From an uncultured Nitrospira sp. (lineage in GTDB: Bacteria > Nitrospirota > Nitrospiria > Nitrospirales > Nitrospiraceae): DNA of 64,000 nt. Each line of letters starts with the position of its first letter. The first letter of the stretch is position 1. The stretch lies in contig CABVSR010000009.1 of NCBI GenBank assembly GCA_902500995.1, forward strand, positions 99,392 to 163,391, read 5' to 3'. Positions 27,401-35,240 of the stretch are shown here, piece by piece. The position numbers and the translations under genes are program-made. The notes below the pieces were generated by a model. The model did not search any database. It was not told the origin of the DNA and saw only the letters and a list, made by a program, of their open reading frames with translations.

Positions 27401-29635
27401 GTCAATGGCCGACACCTTGTAGGTCCGATCGTAGAGCTTGCCATGTTCATCCACCTCGCCCGCCAATTTGGCCACATCGACATCGCAAGGATCGGCAAAG
27501 GGCGCCCCCGGTTGCGGGGCACGACCGTTCACCCGATAGGTGGCGGCCGCGCCTTCCGGCGTCGTGCTGGCATGACCGTTGGGGTCGGCATGAAAGGCCA
27601 TGGCGGCGCGCTCGAGGCTGGTGCCGTCATTCGGAAGCAGCGCGAGGGTGGCCGTTTCCAATGCGGTGGTCATGTCGCCGGTGCTCAAAGCGCGTTGGAC
27701 CAATTCCTTCGGGTTCATGGTGGTCGCCTGGGCATGGGGCACATGCGAAACGGTTCTGGTCCCATCCCTGACGACATGGCGCCGGAGTCCGCCGTCCTCC
27801 ACTAAATCCATCGGCGGTTGCGGCGCGCGATGGCCAGGGGTTCCGGGAATAAAGAACGGAAAGCCAGGATTCTTGCCGGGGCCGTAGGCCGGGGCGGGAG
27901 GCATGGCTTGCCGCGGCAGCGGAATGAGGGCGGGTATCGGTGTGCCGGTAGCCGTATCTGTTTTCCCTGTCACAGGATCGGTTCCCGGCCCCCATTCGCC
28001 GTCGGGCAGCCGGCGGGTTCCATCCTCCAACACGTCGTGCACTCGCCACAGTTCCCACATACCCTGCGCAAAGTGCGGATAGAGATGGCAGTGGAAAATA
28101 GAGTCGCCGGGCGCCCGGTTCCGATTGCCGCTGCCGCCGTAATAAATGGGATACACAAACCCCTGCTGCGGGGCGATGGTTTGCGAATCGAGATAGGTGC
28201 CGGTGCCGTTTCCCTGTTGCGCCAGCCATTGATGGGCATGGAGATGGAACACATGGGTTTCCTTCGGGCCGGCGTGCAAATTGCGGAACTCTACCCGGTC
28301 ATTCAAGTAGGAATGGTGCACGTTGGAGGGATCATCCGTATACTCGACCAGCAACGCCGGGTCGCCGTTGGCCCAGGATTCAAGAAAAAATTCTTCGTAG
28401 GCACATTCGACGCATCGCTTGGCGGGTCCGATGCCGAGACGGTTGGCCAAGAGAATCGTGCCCATTCCGCTCGCGCCGTAATTGATGCCGAATCCGTCCC
28501 GCACTCCGGCCAGGGCAAACTCCGTTTCAAGCGCCGTAAACTCATCACGATAGAACGTTTTCAATTCATCGTGAAAAATGGCGGTGAACTCGCGGAAGGC
28601 CGGCGTCTCCTGGCCGTTATCAACGATGATGGCGTTGAGGTTGCCATACGTGATTTCGTAGTCGGTCGGCCCAAGTTGCCGCAGCATGTTCAGAATCGGC
28701 CGCCCGTCCTGCCGCACCGCCTCATAGTTGAGGAAGGCCAACCCTGAGCGCTGCTCGCGGGCCAGCGCCAAATCGGCGGGGAACGTTTCACTGCGGTACC
28801 AGCGGCTGTTGTGCGGCTCCACGTGGAGGGCGCCGAACAACCCATGGACTAAGCTTCCGCCGTCTCCTTGACCGCCCGCCGGGGCGGCATCGCTGAAAAA
28901 TAGATGCGTCGAAGTTTCGGCTGACGCGGGGATGTTCCACTGATAGGTGTACGTCTGGCCTGGGGCGATGCCCGCAAGGCCTGTCACGGCGGGATCGAAT
29001 CCGTTGCCGGTCGGGGTCAGGCCGGAAATCGTAATGCCGGCGCAGCGGGTGCGCGGCCAGTCATTCTGTCGATCGACAGGATTCCTGGGGACCATGGACG
29101 CCGACTCGGAACCACAGCCACGGACGGCCGCCGTTCCGACGATCGGTGGTGACGGAGGCTCAGGTTCTTCAGTGCCGCCCGGCAGCTCTTTCTCGTTGAG
29201 GTTCGTGTAGGGAGCCGGCCAAGGCTGAGCGCTGAGGTCCGGTTGTTCCGGCGACAGCATGTTGGAAAAATGCACGATCAATCGATCGCCCGGGTTGACC
29301 CGCAGCACCAGTGGCCGCGGCCGCTTGCCGTTGCCGAGGCGAACCTGTCCCGGACGAGACTGGTCGTTCATCGCCTGGCCGTCGGCCTTGTTCACCACGT
29401 CCTGTTTCAACGCGTAGATCATGCCGTAGGGGTTCAGGGACCCGAATCGGTTGTAGACGATCGGTTGTTCCAACGCGACGACGTGGGCATGGATCGTGCG
29501 GGGCGGCTGAGGCAGAGCGGTGCAGCCGGTCTGCATGGAAAGCGCCGTTGTCGCCAGGAGTGCGGGCAGGATGAAGGGCCTGCGCCCTATCATTCGGAAG
29601 AATTGTTGGAATGCTGTTCGGTTCGTGCACCGCAT
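24401..29635 (-). CDS. Very large multicopper-oxidase-like exported protein (1744 residues)
   Basis: Multi-domain cupredoxin protein, distantly like the very large oxidases such as MnxG. It starts at 29635 after a GAGGAGG site. The N-terminus has a Tat-like GRRPFILP before a hydrophobic stretch. Copper-type clusters: HVFHLHAHQW (about residue 463), FHCHLYPHFAQGMW (about 515, the classical HCHxxxH type 1/3 motif), THDHFGPSSIQHHGFY (about 935), HMINLHGMRWP, and a degenerate C-terminal AHLWAGGLWG. Metal oxidation is a reasonable inference; the substrate is not shown. The open frame runs 174 codons further upstream but overlaps the partner gene. Confidence 0.82.
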   Translation of the reverse strand: MRCTNRTAFQQFFRMIGRRPFILPALLATTALSMQTGCTALPQPPRTIHAHVVALEQPIVYNRFGSLNPYGMIYALKQDVVNKADGQAMNDQSRPGQVRLGNGKRPRPLVLRVNPGDRLIVHFSNMLSPEQPDLSAQPWPAPYTNLNEKELPGGTEEPEPPSPPIVGTAAVRGCGSESASMVPRNPVDRQNDWPRTRCAGITISGLTPTGNGFDPAVTGLAGIAPGQTYTYQWNIPASAETSTHLFFSDAAPAGGQGDGGSLVHGLFGALHVEPHNSRWYRSETFPADLALAREQRSGLAFLNYEAVRQDGRPILNMLRQLGPTDYEITYGNLNAIIVDNGQETPAFREFTAIFHDELKTFYRDEFTALETEFALAGVRDGFGINYGASGMGTILLANRLGIGPAKRCVECAYEEFFLESWANGDPALLVEYTDDPSNVHHSYLNDRVEFRNLHAGPKETHVFHLHAHQWLAQQGNGTGTYLDSQTIAPQQGFVYPIYYGGSGNRNRAPGDSIFHCHLYPHFAQGMWELWRVHDVLEDGTRRLPDGEWGPGTDPVTGKTDTATGTPIPALIPLPRQAMPPAPAYGPGKNPGFPFFIPGTPGHRAPQPPMDLVEDGGLRRHVVRDGTRTVSHVPHAQATTMNPKELVQRALSTGDMTTALETATLALLPNDGTSLERAAMAFHADPNGHASTTPEGAAATYRVNGRAPQPGAPFADPCDVDVAKLAGEVDEHGKLYDRTYKVSAIDVDLVVNKDGWHDPQGRINVHDNDLQTFTGRDGRTIVKTDQAKPFFFRANSGECIRFEHTNRTAHELQLDDFQVRTPTDTIGQHIHLVKFDVMSSDGSGNGFNYEDGTFAQGAIRERIEASHRPGGQARDETGKPVSLALPRSDQFQTTVQRWFADPLMKDHRVCEAEGGVRGNPALAPKACEDRTIRTVFTHDHFGPSSIQHHGFYSALLIEPFKSVWEKPNGEPLPNGVGTQAMIVKARDGALHPDHREFALAVADFALLYDPHRKQADNKKGMAHQIERATKEVQDAGVVRQLQAHATGYWKRHGRPVDPPLLPEAISKDHHNPHLVNYRHEPIPLRIGLRDHDGSIRRQVAPHECWLTPPAEWSSWPEQQRTEQTKKLKAQCGDMAFAFDSLVHGDPATEIFEGYEGELAHLRVIQGAQEVQHMINLHGMRWPREIDNPKSPLVAAQEIGISEHFELTLPLANVFRGLQFADYQYDFGAVDDLWNGAWGFIRSYNGVEAADPRQVTQTGRGNSSPQLLQRGDPLYVPIGKRLSPLPGNPSGKVHLANRLNPYDGACPVPENFAELRAQGKATEVTFYVDAVSVREWLGEALPYDRRNKLVDPDALAFVLLARLSPGEQMLPDVELDRRRAHLRDQYRARLQDQTVADPIEPLVMRVNAGDCMRVELANRLPASLPDEPGDALMPTIVPLNVDWASTGGAKETDVRPSSYVTLHPQLLSYNVASYNGAATGYNGETPIGPGQRTRYFWYAGTVTRDGDQLVHKGAELLPANLTSWGDIINHGPHGLVGALITEPAGATYLDPVSGNQISNGGTSVIVNDPNTGRQFREHVVLYRDGLNLHDGKPAKTTPLPDCRICDDSYDLGEKGFNYHSAPFYARLGQDPLANLNGALYPTDFFTTAYQSIPTTSYQANGGEEVRFRVLQPHGRNRQHAFLIYGHDFADLLPRFGSPHSPLVSVGKGLTVNIRHANPGSWLYRDGPAHLWAGGLWGSFVVSQPKP

Positions 29636-29669
29636 GTCTGCCTCCTCGTTGAGTTCTGAGAGCCGATGC

Positions 29670-30308
29670 CTACGAGAGTTCCACACAATCGAGCAAGAGG
29701 GCCGATGGCCGGGCATTGGCTCCGGGGCGTGGAGTAGGGATGGTCGTCGAGATGCCGTTGGAGACGATCCAGAGCAAAGTTCCGCTGAACGCAGTGTTCG
29801 GGCGCCAGGAAAAGGCCTGCCACTCAGTGAACCAGCGGTTTTGCCGCTCCAATTGGAGTGATTCCGCAAGGAGGCAGGTGAAGGTGGGTGACCCGCCCGT
29901 GTGACCGCCGTGATAGGCGGCGAAGAGGGCGAAGTCATTTGCCGGAGACCAGTCGAATCGCGTGAAGGCCCAGTGGAACCAGAGCGTCTGATTCGGTTGA
30001 ATGCTGACATTGGCGCATTCGAGGATGGCTCCATCGGCTGCGAGCGTGGTCCTGCCATCGGCATCAGGGGTAAAGGTGAAGCGTCTGGTATCCGCCGGCT
30101 TCGGGTCTCCCGGGGCCGGCTTTCTCGCCCCGTCTCCATCGATTTTCGCCGGGTCATCCAGCACGATGAAGTTCATGCCCCGGACCGGTTCGAAGCGGTG
30201 GGCGCCGTGGATCGCGTCGAACGATTGCACAATACGCACATCTCCCTGCGTGCCGAAGCCTTGTAAGGTTCCATCCTGAAAATATGAATTGGCGCTGGGC
30301 AACGGCAT
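29670..30308 (-). CDS. Unknown protein encoded upstream of the giant oxidase
   Basis: Protein of 212 residues with no signal peptide that I can see. It is rich in aromatic residues and beta-type sequence (LWFHWAFTRFDWSP, WFTEWQAFSWRPNTAF), with a His/Gly cluster AYHGGHTGGSP. I do not recognise the family. The start at 30308 has GGAGGAGCG upstream; the longer frame overlaps the regulatory region. The stop is only 34 bases before the oxidase start, so the two are probably one operon and may work together. Confidence 0.7.
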   Translation of the reverse strand: MPLPSANSYFQDGTLQGFGTQGDVRIVQSFDAIHGAHRFEPVRGMNFIVLDDPAKIDGDGARKPAPGDPKPADTRRFTFTPDADGRTTLAADGAILECANVSIQPNQTLWFHWAFTRFDWSPANDFALFAAYHGGHTGGSPTFTCLLAESLQLERQNRWFTEWQAFSWRPNTAFSGTLLWIVSNGISTTIPTPRPGANARPSALLLDCVELS

Positions 30309-30482
30309 GGATCGCTCCTCCAATGAATGGTCGATGTCTCTTCGGATCGTGACTACGTATCGAACGCGCTGCTTCTGAGCCGAACCCTCGGTGCCGCCTG
30401 CAGACAAAAGCAAAGCATGTGCCAATTGCCTTGTCCCACCTGAGACGGAAATTTTCCAACATTCGAATGGGGGTGCGTTATG

Positions 30483-30544
30483 GATACATTCACGCAGGAG
30501 AGGAACTGTATCCAACTGGTCAGAGAAGATATCTCAATGGATAC
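30483..30544. promoter_or_regulatory. Cluster of GATAC/GTATC half-sites upstream of the oxidase operon
   Basis: GATAC at 30483, GTATC at 30508, ATATC at 30529 and GATAC at 30540. The last two form the ATATC-N6-GATAC dyad with 11-base spacing, and 30508 to 30529 is 21 bases, about two helix turns. It lies about 180-230 bases upstream of the start at 30308, in a 333-base spacer that otherwise holds the terminator-like hairpin of the patatin operon. Confidence 0.4.
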
Positions 30545-30571
30545 ACCGAAGATTGCGGCGCCTCCACGTAT

Positions 30572-30609
30572 AGGAGCAAGAGCAGAGGATCTTTCGATCC
30601 TCCGCTCCT
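30572..30609 (-). terminator. Terminator-like hairpin after the patatin gene
   Basis: Read on the minus strand: outer stem AGGAGC/GCTCCT, inner stem GAGGATC/GATCCTC, closed by a GAAA tetraloop. It starts 33 bases after the patatin stop at 30642. There is no clear T run, but GNRA-capped stems of this size commonly end or protect transcripts. Confidence 0.55.
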
Positions 30610-30641
30610 GACAGGGCGGCTGGTCCTTGTGTGCGCGAGAT

Positions 30642-31952
30642 CTAATGCGAGCCTAACGCGACGAGCCGTTCGCTGTTCCCCGAGAGTTTCAGGGCTGCGC
30701 CATTATTGCCATAGCTCGCGAGAAAGGCCTCGGCAATTCCTTTCCGAATGGATTTGTATTTCGTCCAATTGAAGGTCTGCAAAAAGTCGGCGGCCGCCGC
30801 AGCGCCACGGGCAAAGAGATCGATCTTATCCTTCTCTTCCATGCTGAAGTTCAGCCAATTGTGATGACCCGTGTCGATCATGGCGACCAGATGCTTGTAA
30901 TCCGGGTTCCGGGAGATGAAATCAAAATCGAGCGTATGGCGGGCGGCATCGAAGACTGCGCCGAGTAATCGTGAGGGTTTGTCGATGACGGCCGGGTGCG
31001 CGCGGTCGGTGCCGATTTTGGCGCCGAACGTCGGAGAAGCCGGCACATGATAGGGCTGGTGAAACAAATTGATGGGGAAATTGGACATGATGCCGCCGTC
31101 CATGAACATGACGCTGTCCGGAAGGGTGCCCTCATAGCTGGCAAGGTCTTTCCACTTCGCCTGGTCCCGGGGACAATTGCTGACCCGGAAGGGGTGAAAG
31201 AAGAGCGGGATGGACATGGAGGCGCGGGCGAAATAGGCGGGATTGACCTCGTCCGGATCGGCCCAATAGAGTTCCGCCATGCGAGGAAATTCGACCTTGG
31301 TTTCGGTGGTGATGTCGGCGGCCACCATGATGAGTCTGCCGATGGTGTCCGCTTCCGTGAGTTGCCTGTCTGTGCGCTCCGGCCGGAGATGCAATCCTGT
31401 CGGCACAGTTTCCAGCCGCTTGGTCAAATCTGCATTGGTCCGGATTCCGATTTTCAGGAGTTGGGCACTCAACCAGTTAAAGAACGCCGTGCCCGGATTC
31501 AGGCCTAAGTCATCCGAGAGGTTATCGACGATTTGCATGGCCTTCCACAGCAGTTTCATCATCCCGACCTTTCCCAGAGCGGCATGGGAAAAGTCGCGGG
31601 CGTCCTGGTCGCCGTCGATGAAACTTGCCATCGGCATCCCGGCGAGAATCTCCAGGAGGCGTTCACTTTTGGCTTCTTGCGGCGGACCTAAGGCCGCGAT
31701 CATCAGGGCGTTGATCGAACCCGCGGAGGTTCCACCGATGCCGAGGAAGCGAAGGCCGGCTTGCTCCAGCACATAGGTATACCCGGTGAGCGCGATGCCG
31801 AGTACGCCTCCGCCCTCCATGACGAAGTCCACATACTGGAACCCGTTCTCATCGACGATATCTGAAAACTGTTTTCTCCCGCTGGCCGTCTTTGCATCCC
31901 GGACGGCCGCTTCGACGGTTGGATGGCGGGTAAACGCATCAATGGTTGTCAT
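30642..31952 (-). CDS. Patatin-like phospholipase
   Basis: Patatin-family lipid acyl hydrolase of 436 residues. The oxyanion hole MEGGGVLG (about residues 45-52), nucleophile elbow GTSAGS with Ser76 and the catalytic Asp285 in MDGGIMSNFP are all present, so the Ser-Asp dyad is intact. There is no signal peptide; such enzymes may act on the cell's own membrane or be exported by other routes. It lies 41 bases after the 4-TM gene on the same strand. Confidence 0.93.
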   Translation of the reverse strand: MTTIDAFTRHPTVEAAVRDAKTASGRKQFSDIVDENGFQYVDFVMEGGGVLGIALTGYTYVLEQAGLRFLGIGGTSAGSINALMIAALGPPQEAKSERLLEILAGMPMASFIDGDQDARDFSHAALGKVGMMKLLWKAMQIVDNLSDDLGLNPGTAFFNWLSAQLLKIGIRTNADLTKRLETVPTGLHLRPERTDRQLTEADTIGRLIMVAADITTETKVEFPRMAELYWADPDEVNPAYFARASMSIPLFFHPFRVSNCPRDQAKWKDLASYEGTLPDSVMFMDGGIMSNFPINLFHQPYHVPASPTFGAKIGTDRAHPAVIDKPSRLLGAVFDAARHTLDFDFISRNPDYKHLVAMIDTGHHNWLNFSMEEKDKIDLFARGAAAAADFLQTFNWTKYKSIRKGIAEAFLASYGNNGAALKLSGNSERLVALGSH

Positions 31953-31993
31953 AGGGCCTCCCTATTATGTAAGCCCAGGCCGGGAACGCGTGA

Positions 31994-32584
31994 TCATTCG
32001 GCAGCGTGATGAGCGAGGCGCCGGCCCGAGAACGTGAACAGCATTTTCAGAAGGAGTCCGGCCAAGGCGACGTACAGACCGCCGGTGAACCAGAGCTTGA
32101 TAATCGTGGCGTAGCTGGACAGTTGGATCCATAGGCCCTGGACGTATTGCTCGTTCGAGGACACATAGTGGCGAAGTTGCGCCAGTTGTATGAGGTTTTC
32201 CAGCCAGTCGGCCAGCATGATGATCACGAGCGGCGCAATAATCCAGACGGGATGGAACGGCCGCTCCAGCGCCATCCAGACCCACCACAGACTCGCGGTC
32301 AGTGCCCCTCCATAAAAGAATGGAAACAGGAGGTCGAGAGCGAGAAAGGTCTTCTCCGCCTCCTGTCCCGCCGGTTCGAGCCAGTGCCAGTAGGCCTTGA
32401 CGGCGTCCGTGCCATACCCGAACCAACGCTGGTTGAGCGGTTTGAGGTCGCCCCCCTTCCCGACTGAGATCTGAGAGAGGGCGGCGGCGCGACCACTTGC
32501 GGCAGACAACAGGATGTCGCCGCACAACAGGACGACCATCGGAAATCCAAGAGCGAGCAACGCGATGACAATTTTGCCAGCCAT
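31994..32584 (-). CDS. Four-span inner-membrane protein of unknown function
   Basis: Protein of 196 residues with about four membrane helices: residues 4-24, 77-97 (LLFPFFYGGALTASLWWVWMAL), 105-124 (IIAPLVIIMLADWLENLI), and 153-175. The conserved-looking DWLEN within helix three may be functional. The start at 32584 (MAGKIVIALL) is preferred over one 12 codons upstream. It probably forms an operon with the patatin gene. A four-fold GTATC/GATAC array lies 140 bases upstream. Confidence 0.78.
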   Translation of the reverse strand: MAGKIVIALLALGFPMVVLLCGDILLSAASGRAAALSQISVGKGGDLKPLNQRWFGYGTDAVKAYWHWLEPAGQEAEKTFLALDLLFPFFYGGALTASLWWVWMALERPFHPVWIIAPLVIIMLADWLENLIQLAQLRHYVSSNEQYVQGLWIQLSSYATIIKLWFTGGLYVALAGLLLKMLFTFSGRRLAHHAAE

Positions 32585-32723
32585 GATGTGCCATTCCCGG
32601 TTCACTCCTATACTGAGCAAGAGCGGTGCCTAATGACGGCAGATTTGAAATGGAAACAACGGCCGGTTTTAAGATGGTGAAGGACCCAGAGCGGAGCGAA
32701 TCGTGGTGTTCGTTCCCGGCGTC

Positions 32724-32761
32724 GTATCAGAAGCGATACGCGGTCGTATCGAAAGAGATAC
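32724..32761. promoter_or_regulatory. Four GTATC/GATAC half-sites repeated exactly every 11 bp
   Basis: GTATC at 32724, GATAC at 32735, GTATC at 32746 and GATAC at 32757, each separated by exactly six bases. The 11-base period places all half-sites on one face of the helix, as in a multi-site operator. It lies upstream of the 4-TM/patatin operon (minus strand) and after the 3' end of the META lipoprotein gene. Confidence 0.5.
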
Positions 32762-32802
32762 CGAATCGAGGGATCCGATGAAGGAGGTCAGGGGATGAGC
32801 GG

Positions 32803-33237
32803 CTAGTGCAAAGGGCGCCGGTAGAACTCCAACGGCTGATCGCTGGGACTCTCGAATGACAGGCTTTCCCCATCGAGCCAGTATCGCGTCGAGGCTTCAA
32901 AGGCACGAATGAACGCCGCCTCGAACTCCATGCGTCGAGGCTCGCAGGCCATGCGGGTGCTGATCCCGGGCGAGACTTTCAGTTCGCCCCTGCGAGGTCC
33001 GAAGGCAACGGCTGCACTATACCGATTGCAGCCGGCATGGCCCGACACCCGTCCATCCTTGAATGAGAGAATCACCGGTTCACCATCGTCTCCGAATGGC
33101 ACCGCATGATTGCCCCAATGGGCGAGTTCCCAGCGGTTTCGTTCAGCAACCTGTTTCATCTGGTCCGGGGGAGGAGTTGAGACGCAGGCTGTGACCAAAG
33201 CCGTCACGCCGAGGATGATGAAGTGGAGGGCACGCAT
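32803..33237 (-). CDS. META-domain lipoprotein (HslJ-like)
   Basis: Lipoprotein of 144 residues; the signal ends in the lipobox VTAC with Cys18. The META domain follows: WELAHWG, PVILSFKDGRVSGHAGCNRYSA, ISTRMACEPRRMEFEAAFIRAF, and the C-terminal LSFESPSDQPLEFYR. The GCNxY and TxMAC elements are the family marks. Related HslJ proteins are linked to stress tolerance; molecular activity is unknown. Confidence 0.88.
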   Translation of the reverse strand: MRALHFIILGVTALVTACVSTPPPDQMKQVAERNRWELAHWGNHAVPFGDDGEPVILSFKDGRVSGHAGCNRYSAAVAFGPRRGELKVSPGISTRMACEPRRMEFEAAFIRAFEASTRYWLDGESLSFESPSDQPLEFYRRPLH

Positions 33238-33285
33238 GGGTTGTGCCTCAGCGAAGAAGTGCAGGCCTCTGTTTCCTGTCGCCTA

Positions 33286-33861
33286 TCAGCTCGGGCTCGT
33301 ATGGTTGCCTTTCGGGACAGCATACCGCAATTCTGCGAAGCCTGGTCCGATCTTGCGGGCAGAGGCCAACTGAAGCGGCGGATTCGTGACGCGGCGAGGA
33401 AAGAGTGGTTTGCCGCGCCCGAGTGTGACGGAACCGATCTGAACAATCACTTCGTCCAGCAGGCCGGCATCGTAAAACTGACCGGCGAGGTCTCCGCCAC
33501 CCACGATCCAGATGTTCTTCGAGCCGGCTGCCTGCCGCATATCGGCATGAATGGTTCGGACATCTCCCCGCACCAGGCGAATATCGGCGTTCGGAATGAT
33601 AGGAAGCTCGCGAGTGGAGAACACCCACGCTGGTTGGGAATACGGCCAGGGCGCGCCGGTCTGTGTGTCGGCAATCCTCTCGGCATGGCGGAGCATCCAT
33701 TCGTAGGTCGCCGACCCCATGGCCAAGGCACCCACGTCCGCAATGAATGAAGGATAACTCGTCTCGTTCACATCTCCGAGTGGAAAGAGCCAGTCGAGCG
33801 AGTCGTCTTCGGTGGCGATAAACCCGTCGAGACTGGTGGCAGTGTAGTATTGAGTGGTCAT
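33286..33861 (-). CDS. Dihydrofolate reductase-fold protein (RibD C-terminal type)
   Basis: Reductase-like protein of 191 residues. ATSLDGFIATEDDSLDWL at the start and NIWIVGGGDLAGQFYDAGLLDEVIVQI later are typical of the RibD_C/YwjB group that binds NADPH in a DHFR-like fold. The substrate is unknown; it is not the folate enzyme of thymidylate metabolism as far as I can tell. Its ATG overlaps the stop of the acetyltransferase gene by four bases, so the two are coupled. Confidence 0.9.
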   Translation of the reverse strand: MTTQYYTATSLDGFIATEDDSLDWLFPLGDVNETSYPSFIADVGALAMGSATYEWMLRHAERIADTQTGAPWPYSQPAWVFSTRELPIIPNADIRLVRGDVRTIHADMRQAAGSKNIWIVGGGDLAGQFYDAGLLDEVIVQIGSVTLGRGKPLFPRRVTNPPLQLASARKIGPGFAELRYAVPKGNHTSPS

Positions 33862-34400
33862 CGTGGCTTACTCAAGCGATATAACACATGCCGCCGCAAT
33901 GCGGATTCGGCTGGCACCTGGGGATGGTCAAATTCGCCGTCAGGCTGCATGCCGAGCCGTTCCATCACGGCGCGTGATTTCAGGTTGGCGATCGCGGTGA
34001 ATGCCACGAGTTCCTCCAGATGGAGGTGTTGGAAGTCGAACGCGATAGCCGATTGCGCGGCTTCCGTGGCATAGCCCAGGCCCCAATACGACTTGGCCAG
34101 GCGCCACCCCACTTCCACGCAGGGCGAAAACGGGAGTAAAGCGGAAGGAACATGCAACCCGACGAAGCCGATGAATTGTCCCGATTGTCGTTCTTCGACG
34201 GCCCAGAAACCCCATCCCCGTTCTTCGATCAGCTGCGTGACCCGTTCGGCAAAGCCGTCGCTTTGCTCTCTTGTCCACAGCGTGGGATAGTAACACATGA
34301 CATCGACATCGGCATTCATCGCGGCGAAGGGCTCGAGGTCTGACGGCCGCCATTGTCGGAGTTGAAGGCGGGGAGTGAAAAGTTCAGTGGGATGAGGCAT
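33858..34400 (-). CDS. GNAT acetyltransferase, RimJ/RimL type
   Basis: Acetyl-CoA-dependent N-acetyltransferase of 180 residues. TPRLQLRQWRPSDLEPFAAMN is the standard opening of this group; the acetyl-CoA binding part is seen in VEVGWRLAKSYWGLGYATEAA, and LKSRAVMERLGMQPDGEF is the usual end of the fold. Relatives modify N-termini, ribosomal proteins or small molecules; the target is not evident. The 280 bases upstream (34401-34681) hold no gene or structure I can support. Confidence 0.91.
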   Translation of the reverse strand: MPHPTELFTPRLQLRQWRPSDLEPFAAMNADVDVMCYYPTLWTREQSDGFAERVTQLIEERGWGFWAVEERQSGQFIGFVGLHVPSALLPFSPCVEVGWRLAKSYWGLGYATEAAQSAIAFDFQHLHLEELVAFTAIANLKSRAVMERLGMQPDGEFDHPQVPAESALRRHVLYRLSKPR

Positions 34401-34681
34401 GGCAGGTCGGTCACCTCTAAATCAGGCAAAGCAAAAACCAGGCTAGGCGAGGCGAACCAGCGTCAGTGCGATTGCAAGGCCGAACCCTGTCACTGACCAT
34501 TGATCGCATAACGCTTGAATGAAGCTGCACCACGAGCGACGAAGACTTGAAGGAATTGCTAGGTCCCCTCGATGTCTCGAAGCTGCTCTACTGATGAAGG
34601 CTCACTTTGATTGATGTGTAACATTGCGTGGCAGTTTGGAGAAACTGGAACTAGGTCTTTGATTGGATCAACAACCGCAGG

Positions 34682-34939
34682 CTACCGGTAGACTTCTTTT
34701 CGATCCCCGATCTTGAGGATAAGAATGACCAGGTCTGTGTTGCGAATCATATAGATGATTCGGTAGTCGCCTTCCCGGATGCGGTACAAATCATCCTTGC
34801 CGGCGAGTTTCTTGACGCCAGGCGGGCGCGGATCGTTTTTCAATGCCTTGAGACGTTTGACGAGACGCTTTTGAATGACCGAAGGGAAAGAGCGAAGCTG
34901 CCTTTCCGCTTGCGGGGCGAGGAGGACCGAGTAGGACAT
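34682..34939 (-). CDS. RelE/ParE-family toxin
   Basis: Toxin of 85 residues with the RelE fold: YSVLLAPQAERQLRSFP, then LAGKDDLYRIREGDYRIIYMI and ILKIGDRKEVYR. The Arg and Tyr residues in YRIREGDYRIIY and the C-terminal Arg-Tyr are the residues RelE toxins use to cut ribosome-bound mRNA. The paired antitoxin gene is directly upstream with a 5-base gap. This is a classical type II module. Confidence 0.93.
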   Translation of the reverse strand: MSYSVLLAPQAERQLRSFPSVIQKRLVKRLKALKNDPRPPGVKKLAGKDDLYRIREGDYRIIYMIRNTDLVILILKIGDRKEVYR

Positions 34940-34944
34940 GTCGG

Positions 34945-35199
34945 TTAGAGGTCAAGATCCTTGATTATCGCATCCAACGACTTAGCGCCCTTTTTCTTCG
35001 TCTCGGCCAGCGCCGCGCTGGCATCAACGAGATCGACACGATCTTCCAATTCCTCGAGGAGTCGCAGGTCTTCAATCGGCACCACCGCAGCAACTTCTTT
35101 TCCGCGTCGACGCACCACGACACGTTCTTTTGCATAGGCTGCGCGGTTGATCGTATCTGCGAATCCTTCTCTCACTTTACTGGCCGGCAGATGAGCCAT
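34945..35199 (-). CDS. Phd/YefM-family antitoxin
   Basis: Antitoxin of 84 residues: N-terminal Phd DNA-binding domain (HLPASKVREGFADTINRAAYAKERVVVRR) and an acidic C-terminal toxin-binding part (LEELEDRVDLVDASAALAE). The ATG at 35199 has GAGG five bases upstream; the longer form from 35220 is less likely. It probably represses its own operon through the palindrome at 35241-35255. Confidence 0.92.
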   Translation of the reverse strand: MAHLPASKVREGFADTINRAAYAKERVVVRRRGKEVAAVVPIEDLRLLEELEDRVDLVDASAALAETKKKGAKSLDAIIKDLDL

Positions 35200-35240
35200 G
35201 GGGACCTCGTTCTCACGCAAGAAGTACGAACTGAACTAAT

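Noticed and set aside
26792..27805. Plus-strand open frame of 337 codons
   Set aside because: Antisense to the oxidase gene; arises from high GC and has no domain.
29636..30157. 174-codon upstream extension of the giant oxidase frame
   Set aside because: It overlaps the partner gene (29670-30308), and the start at 29635 has a strong GAGGAGG site followed directly by an export signal.
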